From Ramlibacter ginsenosidimutans (GTDB lineage: Bacteria; Pseudomonadota; Gammaproteobacteria; Burkholderiales; Burkholderiaceae_C): DNA of 64,000 nt. The stretch covers positions 186,001-250,000 of the forward strand of contig NZ_JAEPWM010000005.1 in NCBI RefSeq assembly GCF_016654015.1. The letters are read 5' to 3'. Positions 1-7,826 of this stretch are shown here, one piece after another. Position 1 is the stretch's first letter, and each line of letters begins with the position of its first letter. The position numbers and the translations under genes are program-made. The notes beneath the pieces were generated by a model. The model saw only the letters and a list, made by a program, of their open reading frames with translations. It was not told the DNA's origin and did no database searches.

Positions 1-1167
1 GAGGTTGCCTTTCAGCACCGCAAGGCCACCGTCGCGCGAGATCGCGTCCTCGACGCGCTTGACCACTTCGCCGTCCGGCGCCGCCGCGCCTTCGAGTTCC
101 TCGGCCAGCGTGCGGCCAGTCCAGGTGAGCGCGCCCCCGTGCAAATAGCCGTGCGCCAGCAGCTCGCGCAGGATGACTTGCGCGCCACCCGCGTAGTAGA
201 CGTCCCGGGCGAGGTACTTGCCGCCCGGGCTGAGGTTGCCGATCAGCGGCGTGCGCGCGAACACCTCGGCGACGTCGTCGAGGTGGAAGCGGATCCCGGC
301 CTCATGCGCGATGGCGGGCAGGTGCAGGGCCGCGTTGGTGGAGCCGCCAGTGGCGGACACGACGGCGCACGCGTTCTCCAGCGCCTGGCGGGTGACGATG
401 TCGCGCGGCAGGGGCGAGTCGCCCATCACGGCGGCCATCAGCTGCTGCGCCGCCCGGCGCATGAGCGGCGCACGCTCGGCGAACACCGCCGGCACCATCG
501 ACGAGCCGATGGGCGCGAGCCCCAGCGCTTCCGACACCATGCCCATCGTGTTGGCCGTGAACTGGCCCGCGCACGACCCGGCGGTGGGCAGGCAGTGATG
601 GCTCATCGTGTCCAGGTCCTCGCGCGACGCCGCCCCCGCCAGCACCTTGCCGATGGTCTCGTAGGTGTTCACGACGTTCACGTCGCGCCCTTCCACCTGG
701 CCGGGGATCGCAGCGCCGCCGTGCACGAAGACGCCCGGCACGTTGCAGCGCACGATGCCCATCATCAGGCCGGGCAGGTTCTTGTCGCAGGCGCCGATGG
801 CGAAGATGCCGTCCCACTGGTGACCGCGCGTGGAAGCTTCCACGCTGTCTGCGATCAGCTCGCGCGAGATCAGCGAAAAGCGCATGCCCGAATGCGCCAT
901 GGTCAGGCCATCGGAGATCGACACCACGGGGCACTCGTGCGGCATGCCGCCGCCAGCGTAGATGCCGGTCTTGGCGTGCTGCGCCTGTTCGCGCAGGTTC
1001 GCGTTGCACGGGCTCATCTCTCCGCCCGTGTGGAACACGCCAATGTGCGGGCGCTGGATCTCGTCGTCGTCCATGCCCAGCCCCAGCAGGAAGCTGCGCG
1101 TGGTGGCGCGCACCAGTCCGTCGTAGATGGTGGCCGAGCGGAAGCGGCGCTTGGTGTTGTCGGTCAT
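1..1167 (-). CDS. ilvD: IlvD/Edd-family dehydratase (dihydroxy-acid dehydratase type), 3' end outside window
   Basis: This is a partial CDS of 389 codons whose C-terminus lies beyond the left edge. The family removes water from 2,3-dihydroxy acids; IlvD acts in branched-chain amino acid synthesis, and close paralogues act on sugar acids. Three cysteines sit at the spacing expected for the Fe-S cluster: C54 (SPCN), C127 in the signature CDKNLPG, and C199 in GSCAGQFTANTM. K129 next to C127 is the lysine that is carbamylated in the family. TGGSTNAALHLPA is also typical. The start ATG at 1165-1167 gives the usual N-terminus. The FHTGGEMSPCN variant leaves open a sugar-acid dehydratase paralogue. 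The family is certain; the exact substrate is inferred. Confidence 0.85.
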   Translation of the reverse strand, partial: MTDNTKRRFRSATIYDGLVRATTRSFLLGLGMDDDEIQRPHIGVFHTGGEMSPCNANLREQAQHAKTGIYAGGGMPHECPVVSISDGLTMAHSGMRFSLISRELIADSVEASTRGHQWDGIFAIGACDKNLPGLMMGIVRCNVPGVFVHGGAAIPGQVEGRDVNVVNTYETIGKVLAGAASREDLDTMSHHCLPTAGSCAGQFTANTMGMVSEALGLAPIGSSMVPAVFAERAPLMRRAAQQLMAAVMGDSPLPRDIVTRQALENACAVVSATGGSTNAALHLPAIAHEAGIRFHLDDVAEVFARTPLIGNLSPGGKYLARDVYYAGGAQVILRELLAHGYLHGGALTWTGRTLAEELEGAAAPDGEVVKRVEDAISRDGGLAVLKGNL

Positions 1168-1475
1168 GGAGTTTCAGTTGTGGATTTTGCCGGGGCGCCG
1201 CCGCGCGCCTTTGAACTTCGCGCGCCCGTGAACGTCAGCATGCAGTTGCAGCGCTGCCCACGGCGATGAAGCTGGCCCATCTGTGGTTCCTGGCGAGTTC
1301 CTCGTCGAGCGTGATACGGGGGACGGCGTCGCCCACAGTCTGGATCGGCAGCAGGACTTTCCTGGTTTCATTATCTCCGGAGACCAGGAGCCCTCGTTGG
1401 CGTAGAAGGCGGCTCGCTTTGCGGCCGCGAGAAAGATGCCGCCTTCGCGTGTACTGGGGAGTGTCTGCCATGCGC

Positions 1476-1501
1476 CGGTAGCAGCCGTCAGGCTGCTACC
1501 G
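1476..1501. repeat. perfect 11-bp stem hairpin with 4-nt loop
   Basis: The arms CGGTAGCAGCC and GGCTGCTACCG are perfect reverse complements around the loop GTCA. No T-run follows on either side, so it is not a classical intrinsic terminator. It lies at the inner edge of the gene-free stretch, just before the degenerate repeat. It could be an end of a decayed mobile element or an RNA hairpin; the sequence alone does not decide. Confidence 0.6.
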
Positions 1502-1540
1502 CGCCGGTGGATCTTTTCCGGCCGTGCGCTGCGACGGTGA

Positions 1541-1670
1541 ATGACCGCTTCAGACTGGGGGCGGTCGGTCAGGTTTGGCCGCCCGATGACCGCTGGTGCG
1601 GATACCTGACATTGGCCGACGTCCGAGTTGATGGATCTCGATTGGCCGGAAGCCGGACATGAAGCGACGC
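1541..1670. repeat. degenerate dispersed repeat, copy 1
   Basis: Bases 1541-1620 align without gaps to 2541-2620, at roughly 59% identity by eye. The best-conserved words are GACCGCTT, AGACTGG, a second GACCGCTG, and GACATT at identical offsets. GGCCGGAAGCCGGACAT (around 1644-1660) is similar in character to words near 6330 and 9200. Such decayed intergenic repeats mark module borders in this block. Confidence 0.4.
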
Positions 1671-1675
1671 CAGCG

Positions 1676-2410
1676 CTAGGCGAACCAAGCGAAGAAGTCT
1701 TCTGCCGGTCCCACTGCGGACAGCGGCTGGCACGGAAAAGCGAGCCACGGCGCATGTGCCGTAGAGGGGCCAAGCACGGACAGCACACGATCCGCGATGC
1801 CTGGCCTCAGTCGATGCCGATAGTCGAGGACCTGTCCCCATGTGGAACTGCCGGTCAACTTCAAAGCCTCCGTCGTCGGCTGCACGGACGCCGCATACGT
1901 GGGCGGAAACAGATTCCTGTATGCCTGGACGTGATAGAGCCACGAAATGCCTCGCACTCGCCGCAAGCCGGGGTGGAGCCGCCGCACCTCCATGACCAGC
2001 GCCCTCAGCTCGGCGCGTCGTTCCGGCAGGCAGCTCTCGGCGAGAGGGCTTGCCTGCCGATGGCGCTCGTCAGGCATGAAGTGCAGGCGCAGGATGCCCT
2101 GCGAATCGGGCGATTCATACGTGAAGCATCCGAAGGGAGAGGGCATCGACGACGAGCGACATTCGTGCATGGTGATCGCCACCCGCAGGATGTCCTGGTG
2201 TGTGGCGTGACCTGCGACCCGGCGCAAAAACCCGTTCCATCGCTCGTCGCCTGCAGCACCCCACAGACCAAACCGGCGGCGCAGATTGGTGCACCTGTCG
2301 ATCGCTTCGGTCAGCGACAGGCCGACGAGCTCCGCGTAGCGCGCCGCGAAACGCAGCTGCAGGTCGAAGTAGTCTTCGTAGAACGGCATCGCCACCGCCG
2401 GATTATCCAA
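1676..2410 (-). CDS. hypothetical protein, about 244 aa
   Basis: The translation looks like a real soluble protein, rich in aromatic residues and with balanced composition, but I cannot assign a domain or function. Notable segments are YEDYFDLQLRFAARYAELVG near the N-terminus, LRRRFGLWG around residue 45, RRVRGISWLYHVQAYRNLFP around 150, and SSTWGQVLDYRHRLRP near 190. I recall similar unnamed proteins in Burkholderiales, so a conserved hypothetical is likely. The start is probably TTG at 2408-2410 preceded by GGAAG; GTG at 2395 and ATG at 2389 are alternatives. It is an isolated gene between two gene-free stretches, convergent with nothing. Confidence 0.65.
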   Translation of the reverse strand: MDNPAVAMPFYEDYFDLQLRFAARYAELVGLSLTEAIDRCTNLRRRFGLWGAAGDERWNGFLRRVAGHATHQDILRVAITMHECRSSSMPSPFGCFTYESPDSQGILRLHFMPDERHRQASPLAESCLPERRAELRALVMEVRRLHPGLRRVRGISWLYHVQAYRNLFPPTYAASVQPTTEALKLTGSSTWGQVLDYRHRLRPGIADRVLSVLGPSTAHAPWLAFPCQPLSAVGPAEDFFAWFA

Positions 2411-2758
2411 GGGTCTGCTTCCGACCCGTTGTCGTCGGTGGCGCTTCTACAGCCCGGGTTAATTCAATGACTGCCTTGGAGCGGAAACCGCGAAGTGGCT
2501 TCCACTCCGGCCGACCGCCATCGCGTCGGCACGTCGCTGTGCGACCGCTTGAGACTGGTCAGAGTCATTCAGGGCAGACGCCCAAGCGACCGCTGCGTTC
2601 GTCACCCGACATTCGATGCGCAGCGGCTCGTATGAGCCCCGCGCATCGGCGACCGGCCGGGGCCGGCGCCGCACTGAAGCCGAGGACCGCTTCAAGTTTC
2701 GCTACCATTGGTCCACCAGATCGAGACCAATCTAGAACTAGACCTGGGAGGAGTCCCA
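2411..2758. other. gene-free stretch upstream of the ABC-3C operon
   Basis: I see no gene in these 348 bases. They contain the second copy of the degenerate repeat (about 2541-2615) and must hold the promoter of the ABC-3C operon that begins at 2759. No confident -35/-10 pair could be picked by eye. Confidence 0.5.
2541..2620. repeat. degenerate dispersed repeat, copy 2
   Basis: This copy pairs with 1541-1620 without gaps, sharing GACCGCTT, AGACTGG, GACCGCTG and GACATT at the same offsets. It lies immediately left of the ABC-3C operon. No terminal inverted repeats or ORF are attached to it. Confidence 0.4.
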
Positions 2759-3760
2759 TTGCACAAGAACTACCCCGGACTGATTTCCGTGCTGACCGCG
2801 GCGGAGCTCGAGGACTTCGTCGACGACTGGTTGCACCAGCGTTGCAGGGAATACCACTCGCACGAGCGGTGGAGCGGTACGGGCGACCTTGGCCGCGACG
2901 TCACGGGCTACGTCAACGACCGTCGGATGGACGGGCCATGGGACAACTTCCAATGCAAGCAGCTCAGCAAGCCATTGTCCGAGAAGGCGCTGTTCATAGA
3001 GTTGGGCAAGATCTTCATGCACTCGGCGGCAGGCGCCTACGAGCTGCCGCGGGCCTACACCTTCGTGGCTCCCCTGGGCGTCGTGCGCAAGGTCCGCGAG
3101 TTCGTCGCGCACCCAAGCCGGCTAAAGCAGGAGTTTCTGGATCGCTGGGACACGTACCTCGCGGGTGATCTGGTGGAGAAAGCGACGGTGAAGCTGACGC
3201 CGGAGATCCAGGCCAAGATCAGGGCGTTCGATTTCGCAAACGTCCACTGGCTGGACGCCAGGCTGCTGGCCAAAGATCCGGCATGCATGCCGGCGCTGGT
3301 CAAATGGTTCGATGCCGATCCCGGCCAGAGCCCCAGGGGCGTCGTGCCCACCGCGATCCAAGCCGCCGAGTCGGCCTACCTCGGCCAACTGCTGAGGGTG
3401 TACGAAGAGCGGGGGCCGGGCACCTACCCGGACCCCAAGGCCGCGCTGGCCTGCCCCGATGTGGGGCCGCATCTGAAGATCCAGCGCACGCGCTTCTTCG
3501 ACGCCACGGCGTTTGACCGCTTCTACCGAGACTCGACCCCGGAGGAGTTCGTCCAGACGTTTCGTGACGAGATCCACCACGGCGTCATCGACGTCCACGA
3601 GGCCGATCACACCAACAAGTTTGCCCGCCTGAACAAGGTCATGCAGCAGGCCGCCCTGCTGCAAGCTTCCGGCGTGCTAGGCCGGCATGCCGGGCCGCAG
3701 GTCAAGCAGGGCACCTGCCACCTGCTTGCCAACGAAGGGGTCATGCCATGGGATCGGTAG
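2759..3760 (+). CDS. ABC-three-component (ABC-3C) system effector with Mrr-like nuclease domain
   Basis: This is the predicted effector of an ABC-3C biological-conflict system. Near the N-terminus SGTGDLGRDV (39-48) followed by WDNFQCKQL (61-69) matches the GxGDxGxD...QxK arrangement of Mrr-type PD-(D/E)xK restriction endonucleases; D47, Q65 and K67 are the candidate catalytic residues. The segment around YTFVAPLGVVRKV and the region after it resemble the ABC-3C C-terminal dimerisation domains. The chosen start is TTG at 2759, because GGGAGGAG lies 5 nt upstream (2746-2753); an in-frame TTG at 2708 has no such site. The protein is 333 aa. It overlaps the next gene by 13 nt, so the three genes are co-translated. 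Family assignment is by motif and gene order; DNA cleavage is inferred. Confidence 0.8.
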   Translation: MHKNYPGLISVLTAAELEDFVDDWLHQRCREYHSHERWSGTGDLGRDVTGYVNDRRMDGPWDNFQCKQLSKPLSEKALFIELGKIFMHSAAGAYELPRAYTFVAPLGVVRKVREFVAHPSRLKQEFLDRWDTYLAGDLVEKATVKLTPEIQAKIRAFDFANVHWLDARLLAKDPACMPALVKWFDADPGQSPRGVVPTAIQAAESAYLGQLLRVYEERGPGTYPDPKAALACPDVGPHLKIQRTRFFDATAFDRFYRDSTPEEFVQTFRDEIHHGVIDVHEADHTNKFARLNKVMQQAALLQASGVLGRHAGPQVKQGTCHLLANEGVMPWDR

Positions 3761-4263
3761 ACAGACAGGCGCCCAGCACGCACCCGTTCAACAGCACGCT
3801 GGAGACGGGCATCCGCGCGCTGGTCGTGCTGGAGGCCTTTCATCCGCGGCGTTGCGATCTGCTGGAGATGACTTGGCTCGATCACGTGGTCGTGCACACC
3901 GGGGATCTGGACGACCCAGATGCCCCAAGCAGCCTGCACCCGGACCTGCCCAACCGCGCGGCCGAGCTCGTCGTGAGACGTCCGCTGGTAGAGAAGAGCC
4001 TTCGGCTAATGCAGCAGCTGCACCTCGTCGACGTCTTCGAGACTGAAGACGGCATCACATTCGGTGCGAGCGACGAGGCCCCAATTTACCTCGACCTGCT
4101 GCAGGCGCCTTATTCCCTCGCGCTTAAGGAGCGCGCCCTGTGGATAGCCGAGCGCTTCGTTAACAATCCCGCCGGAGAGATGCGCGAACAAATGGAGAAG
4201 CGAATCGGGCGGTGGACCGCCGACTTTCGCGTTGAAGAGACGTTTGCCGGAACACGCGCATGA
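3748..4263 (+). CDS. ABC-3C system middle component (MC2-like)
   Basis: This 171-aa protein sits between the effector and the ATPase, which is the hallmark position of ABC-3C middle components. The sequence PFNSTLETGIRALVVLEAFHP near the N-terminus, then LDHVVVHTGD, SSLHPDLPNRAAELVVRR and LVEKSLRLMQQLHLVDV, matches my memory of the middle component 2 family. These are winged-helix-like adaptors thought to link the ATPase to the effector. The start overlaps the effector stop by 13 nt and the stop overlaps the ATPase start as ATGA (4260-4263). No catalytic motif is expected or seen. Confidence 0.8.
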   Translation: MGSVDRQAPSTHPFNSTLETGIRALVVLEAFHPRRCDLLEMTWLDHVVVHTGDLDDPDAPSSLHPDLPNRAAELVVRRPLVEKSLRLMQQLHLVDVFETEDGITFGASDEAPIYLDLLQAPYSLALKERALWIAERFVNNPAGEMREQMEKRIGRWTADFRVEETFAGTRA

Positions 4264-6128
4264 ACGGTATCCGGCTGCGCCACCTGGCCTTCACCGGCCC
4301 CAACATTGAGCCTGCCAAACTTCAATTTGCCGACGGCCTGAACATCGTCTACGGCGCGTCCAACACCGGCAAGTCGTTCGCATTGGAAGCGGTGCTCTTC
4401 ATGCTCGGCGCGGTTTCCAAACTTCCAAAGATCGACGAGATCAAGGCCTACGACGCGGGCTGGCTCGGCCTGACCCTTGGCGATCAAGGCGAGTTCACCC
4501 TGTATCGCGCGACCAGGGGTGGAAAACTTAAGCTCTTCCCGGGTCTCATTACCTCGCACCCGACCGGCAAGGGCGAGACACTGTCGGGGAAGCACAGTGC
4601 GAAGGCAACCGACTCTGTCTCCTACCGGATCCTCGAGACTTTGGGCCTGCAGGACCGGTGGATCGTGCGAAACGCTAGCGGTGAGAAGGAACAGCTCGCC
4701 TTCCGCGTACTGGCGAAATTCGCGGTGGTTGGCGAGGAGGACATCATGTCCAAGCGCAGCCCGGTACACGTGTCGAACAGTTATACAGAGCGCACCCTTG
4801 ATCAAAACGTTTTCAAGCTGCTCCTCACCGGTCAGGACGACGCGGCTACGGTGACTGTCCCCACCGAACCCGCGCGGACTGCCGCTAAGGCGGCCAAACT
4901 TGAGCTCGTCGACGAGATGCTGGCGCAGTTCGACAAAGATCTCGGCGACGCGCCGGCAGACCGGGCGCAGGCGGACGCTCAGCTCGCGGAACTTGAAGCC
5001 AGTGGCGCTATGACCACTGCCGAGCTGCAGGCTGTGCAGGCGATGCTTGATGACAACGCGACCGAGCGGCGTGCCGCGGCTGACCGCCGCCAGGAACTCA
5101 CCGCGCGAGCTGCAGAACTCGACATCACCCTGGAGCGCTTCGCCAAGTTGCAGGCGGTTTACAGCTCCGATTTGGACCGGCTGCATTCCATCGAGGAGGG
5201 CGGCAGCCTGCTGGCGGCCGCGGCTGGCCGTGATTGCCCGGTTTGCGGCGCCCCGCCCGGCGCGCAGAAGCACCAACACGCTGCCGAAGAGATTTCGATG
5301 GCGCACACGGCTGCGGCAGCCGAGGCACGCAAGATTGAGCGTGAGCAGCGCGAACTGGCGCACGTCGTCGCTTCGCTGCACACCGAGGCAGTGGAGCTCG
5401 CGAACTCCATCGCGTTGCTCGAGGAGCAAATCAGACAGTTCGATCAGCGCGCCCTGGACCTACGTCCGACGGAAGCGTCGCTGCGGAACAGCTTCGACGA
5501 CTACAGCACCCAGCGCGCAGATCTGGGCAAACTGATTGATCTGCACATACGGCGAGAAAAGCTAGTTGCCCTCCGGGCAGAGATCGACGCGGTATCCACA
5601 AAGAGCGAGCGTGACCCTCTTCCAGTTGGTCCCGAATCCACCGTGCTCTTCGAGTTCGGCGAGACCGTCAAAGCGGTCCTGACCGAGTGGGGCTTTCCGG
5701 ATGCCGACAAGATCCAGTTCGACGCAAAGGGTAACGACATCACCGTCGCCGGTAAGTCCAGAGACGCTAACGGCAAGGGGGTCCGCGCCGTGCTGCATGC
5801 GGCCTTCAACGTGGCCGTGGCCGTGCACTGCATTGACAGGGGCCTGCCACATCCCGGATTCCTGGTGCTCGACACCCCGCTGCTGACGTACCGTGAGCCG
5901 CTGATGTCAAAGCATGGCGATCTGTCGGATGACGAGAAGGCGCTGAAGGCAACAAGCCTCGCCGAGAAGTTCTACAAGCATCTCGCCACGCTGGAGGAGA
6001 AATTGCAGGTGATCGTCATCGAAAACTCCGACCCGCCGGCCGCGATCGACGGCTTGGCGTACGTCGAGCTCTTCACCGGTCTGGACGGCGACGGACGCAG
6101 TGGGCTTCTTGCCCGCCATACCGGTTGA
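4260..6128 (+). CDS. ABC-3C system ATPase, DUF3732 family (SMC/Rad50-like)
   Basis: This 622-aa protein is an ABC ATPase of the SMC/Rad50 type. Walker A is GASNTGKS (32-39). A long helical coiled-coil insert follows (about 210-460) with a zinc-hook-like C326-P-V-C329 at its tip. Walker B lies in FLVLDTP with D538. This layout is that of DUF3732, the ATPase of ABC-3C systems, which is expected to sense invading nucleic acid or its intermediates and license the nuclease effector. The gene is coupled to the middle component by ATGA. Codons ending in A or T (CTT, AAA) seem commoner than in the flanking genes, which fits acquisition by transfer. Confidence 0.85.
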   Translation: MNGIRLRHLAFTGPNIEPAKLQFADGLNIVYGASNTGKSFALEAVLFMLGAVSKLPKIDEIKAYDAGWLGLTLGDQGEFTLYRATRGGKLKLFPGLITSHPTGKGETLSGKHSAKATDSVSYRILETLGLQDRWIVRNASGEKEQLAFRVLAKFAVVGEEDIMSKRSPVHVSNSYTERTLDQNVFKLLLTGQDDAATVTVPTEPARTAAKAAKLELVDEMLAQFDKDLGDAPADRAQADAQLAELEASGAMTTAELQAVQAMLDDNATERRAAADRRQELTARAAELDITLERFAKLQAVYSSDLDRLHSIEEGGSLLAAAAGRDCPVCGAPPGAQKHQHAAEEISMAHTAAAAEARKIEREQRELAHVVASLHTEAVELANSIALLEEQIRQFDQRALDLRPTEASLRNSFDDYSTQRADLGKLIDLHIRREKLVALRAEIDAVSTKSERDPLPVGPESTVLFEFGETVKAVLTEWGFPDADKIQFDAKGNDITVAGKSRDANGKGVRAVLHAAFNVAVAVHCIDRGLPHPGFLVLDTPLLTYREPLMSKHGDLSDDEKALKATSLAEKFYKHLATLEEKLQVIVIENSDPPAAIDGLAYVELFTGLDGDGRSGLLARHTG

Positions 6129-6214
6129 CGTGTACGGCGACCGTCCCGTCACTCAGCGATTGACCGCATGAGTTCAACAACGGTGGTCGAAGACCCGGAA
6201 ACGGCGCATAGCCG

Positions 6215-6351
6215 CCGCTCGCGGTTTCAGGGCCGGTGACCGCTCCCGCTGCAAAGCAGTCGTTCTTGCCTGCCGCTCGGAGTGGCAGCCAAAGGACGTT
6301 GCCGCCCCAGTTGCGACCGAGCAGAAGTCCGCTTTCGGCCGAAGCAGCCAT
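6215..6351. repeat. degenerate intergenic repeat between ABC-3C operon and RiPP-like cluster
   Basis: This stretch between convergent genes contains TGACCGCT, AGCAGTCGTTC, a pair of near-complementary words (TGCCGCTC and GAGTGGCA) and TCCGCTTTCGGCCGAAGCAG. The words resemble those in the repeats at 1541 and 2541. It carries no gene and marks the border between the two accessory modules. Confidence 0.35.
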
Positions 6352-6891
6352 TCAAGTTCCAGCGTTTCCGGATGGGTCCAGGGAGAAGCCACCAGGTATT
6401 GCGTGGCACACACGGGCCACCCACGCGGTTTGCGGCAGCGGCTCCGTAAGTGGGCTGCCACGCGTCAGTGCGTCTAACACCAGATGTGGGTCGACTGGCC
6501 AATGCACCTCGTAGGCCGTGGTGTCGCCTTCGCGCACCGCAGTAAGGGCCATCTCGAAACTAGCCACGGCCGCCAGGACTGGATCGCCGGACACCGAGAG
6601 CCACGCGAGAAAGGCTCTCGGCTGGAATTCGCGGAAGGGAGACAGGTTGTGGCCGGCAATGAAGTCGTGCAATGTCGCGGTCAGCGTTCGTCGCCCGCGC
6701 AAAAGCGCTACGGTAAGAACGCATGTACGCTCCAGGACGTAGATGCGCCAGAACAAGATGTTTCCGCGGGCCTCCGCCAGATCTGGCGATGCTGCGACGC
6801 GGTGCAGATAGGGATCATCTTCGGGGTCCGGGGGCGTACCCCTGCGCAGCAGGGCCAGGAGCGCGCGCTGGTGGCGAGCAAGGTCTTTCAT
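6352..6891 (-). CDS. partner protein of DUF692/MNIO oxidase (BufC/MbnC-like role)
   Basis: The protein is 179 aa from ATG 6889-6891 and starts 14 nt after the stop of the DUF692 gene. By position, size and pattern it corresponds to the partner proteins (MbnC, BufC, DUF2063-type) that present the precursor peptide to multinuclear non-heme iron oxidases. Visible features are an N-terminal helical part (KDLARHQRALLALLRRG), a central helical region with ERTCVLTVALLRGRR, AGHNLSPFREFQPRAFLAWL, and FEMALTAVREGDT followed by YEVHWPVDPHLVLDAL. I cannot confirm the DUF2063 fold by eye, so the role rests mainly on context. A longer reading frame upstream (to 7065) is only overlap with the oxidase gene. 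Confidence 0.6.
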   Translation of the reverse strand: MKDLARHQRALLALLRRGTPPDPEDDPYLHRVAASPDLAEARGNILFWRIYVLERTCVLTVALLRGRRTLTATLHDFIAGHNLSPFREFQPRAFLAWLSVSGDPVLAAVASFEMALTAVREGDTTAYEVHWPVDPHLVLDALTRGSPLTEPLPQTAWVARVCHAIPGGFSLDPSGNAGT

Positions 6892-6905
6892 GGGCGCTAA
6901 TGGTT

Positions 6906-7793
6906 TCAACAGGCCCCGCCTAACGAATCGCGCAGCCGCGCCAGCTCGCACCCGATGGCCTCGCGGCCCAGTCCCGGCACGGCCTCGGGCATGAATTCGT
7001 AGACCACCAGTTCGGCCTGCGGCGCCACCCCCGTGAGGACCTGCTGCGCCAGCGCCACCGTGCACGGCCGCACCAGCTTCGAGTGCACATCCAACAGAAA
7101 GCCGTTGTGTTCGACGCCGCAGGCCAGATGAAGCTCGCGTACCGCGCGCCCGTTCAATTCTGCCAGGAAGGCTGGTATGTCCAGCCCGTGGTTATGCGCA
7201 TCGCACTCCAGGTTGTATATGTCCAGCAGCAGTCCACACCCTGTGCGCGCGGCGATCGCATTGAGAAACGCCGCGGGCGAGTACCCCTGCGGATAGGGCG
7301 GGAGCACGTGCACGATGTTCTCCAACAGGAACGGAATGCCGAACGTGGAGTTCAGGCGCAGTACGCGTTCGCATACCAGGTCCAGCACCTGCTCGGTCCG
7401 CGGCAGCGCCAGCATGATGCCCAGATGCTGGTCATCCACCCGCGTGTACCCAAGGTGCTCGCTGTGCCAGCTCACATTCACCTGCGACATCAATTTGTCC
7501 AACAATCGCAGGTAGGTGGACTGCCAACCGTTGTGCGAACCGATGGACAGGCTGACGCCATGCACCACGATCTTCACATCGCGCCCGGCGTTCTTCAGCT
7601 CGGTCACGATTTCGGGACTGAGTACGATCTGCTCGCCGCGTACCTCGGCGATCGTCTCAGGCGTGACCTCGAGGTAGTCCACGTGTGCAAGCATCATGGA
7701 CAACAACTCGGGGTCACGCCCTTCGTAGCTGACGCCGAGAGCGGGCACGCGGCCTGGGCGTGCCGCGGCAATCGGAGACGTAGCTGCGTACAT
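6906..7793 (-). CDS. DUF692 family multinuclear non-heme iron-dependent oxidase (MNIO)
   Basis: The 295-aa product matches the TIM-barrel DUF692 family (MbnB, TglH, BufB), which use two or three iron ions and oxygen to rearrange cysteine residues in ribosomal peptides. Diagnostic segments in order are KIVVHGVSLSIGS (about 73-85), SWHSEHLGY, LLENIVHVLPPY, GCGLLLDIYNLECDAHNHGLD, ELHLACG, and VVYEFMPEAVPGLG near the C-terminus. The H, E, D, N and H ligands of the family are present in these blocks. The last block usually reads ERD and here reads EFM. It follows the precursor-like gene by 33 nt and precedes the partner gene by 14 nt. The family call is strong; the substrate is inferred to be the upstream small protein. 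Confidence 0.85.
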   Translation of the reverse strand: MYAATSPIAAARPGRVPALGVSYEGRDPELLSMMLAHVDYLEVTPETIAEVRGEQIVLSPEIVTELKNAGRDVKIVVHGVSLSIGSHNGWQSTYLRLLDKLMSQVNVSWHSEHLGYTRVDDQHLGIMLALPRTEQVLDLVCERVLRLNSTFGIPFLLENIVHVLPPYPQGYSPAAFLNAIAARTGCGLLLDIYNLECDAHNHGLDIPAFLAELNGRAVRELHLACGVEHNGFLLDVHSKLVRPCTVALAQQVLTGVAPQAELVVYEFMPEAVPGLGREAIGCELARLRDSLGGAC

Positions 7794-7826
7794 CGCGGAT
7801 CTCTGTAAGCTGGTCGAACGGCATTC

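Larger units (their letters stand above)
1168..1675. other. gene-free stretch at left edge of the accessory block
   Basis: No convincing gene is visible in these 508 bases. Open frames on both strands (for example 1235-1471 minus, 78 codons) have no recognisable domain. The stretch contains a perfect hairpin (1476-1501) and a degenerate repeat (about 1541-1670) that resembles the gene-free stretch at 2541-2615. The upstream region of the dehydratase gene, and so presumably its promoter, lies in the first part. Confidence 0.5.

Noticed and set aside
1174..1788. 204-codon frame on the minus strand
   Set aside because: It crosses the hairpin and the repeat and overlaps the 3' end of the hypothetical gene; composition is not protein-like.
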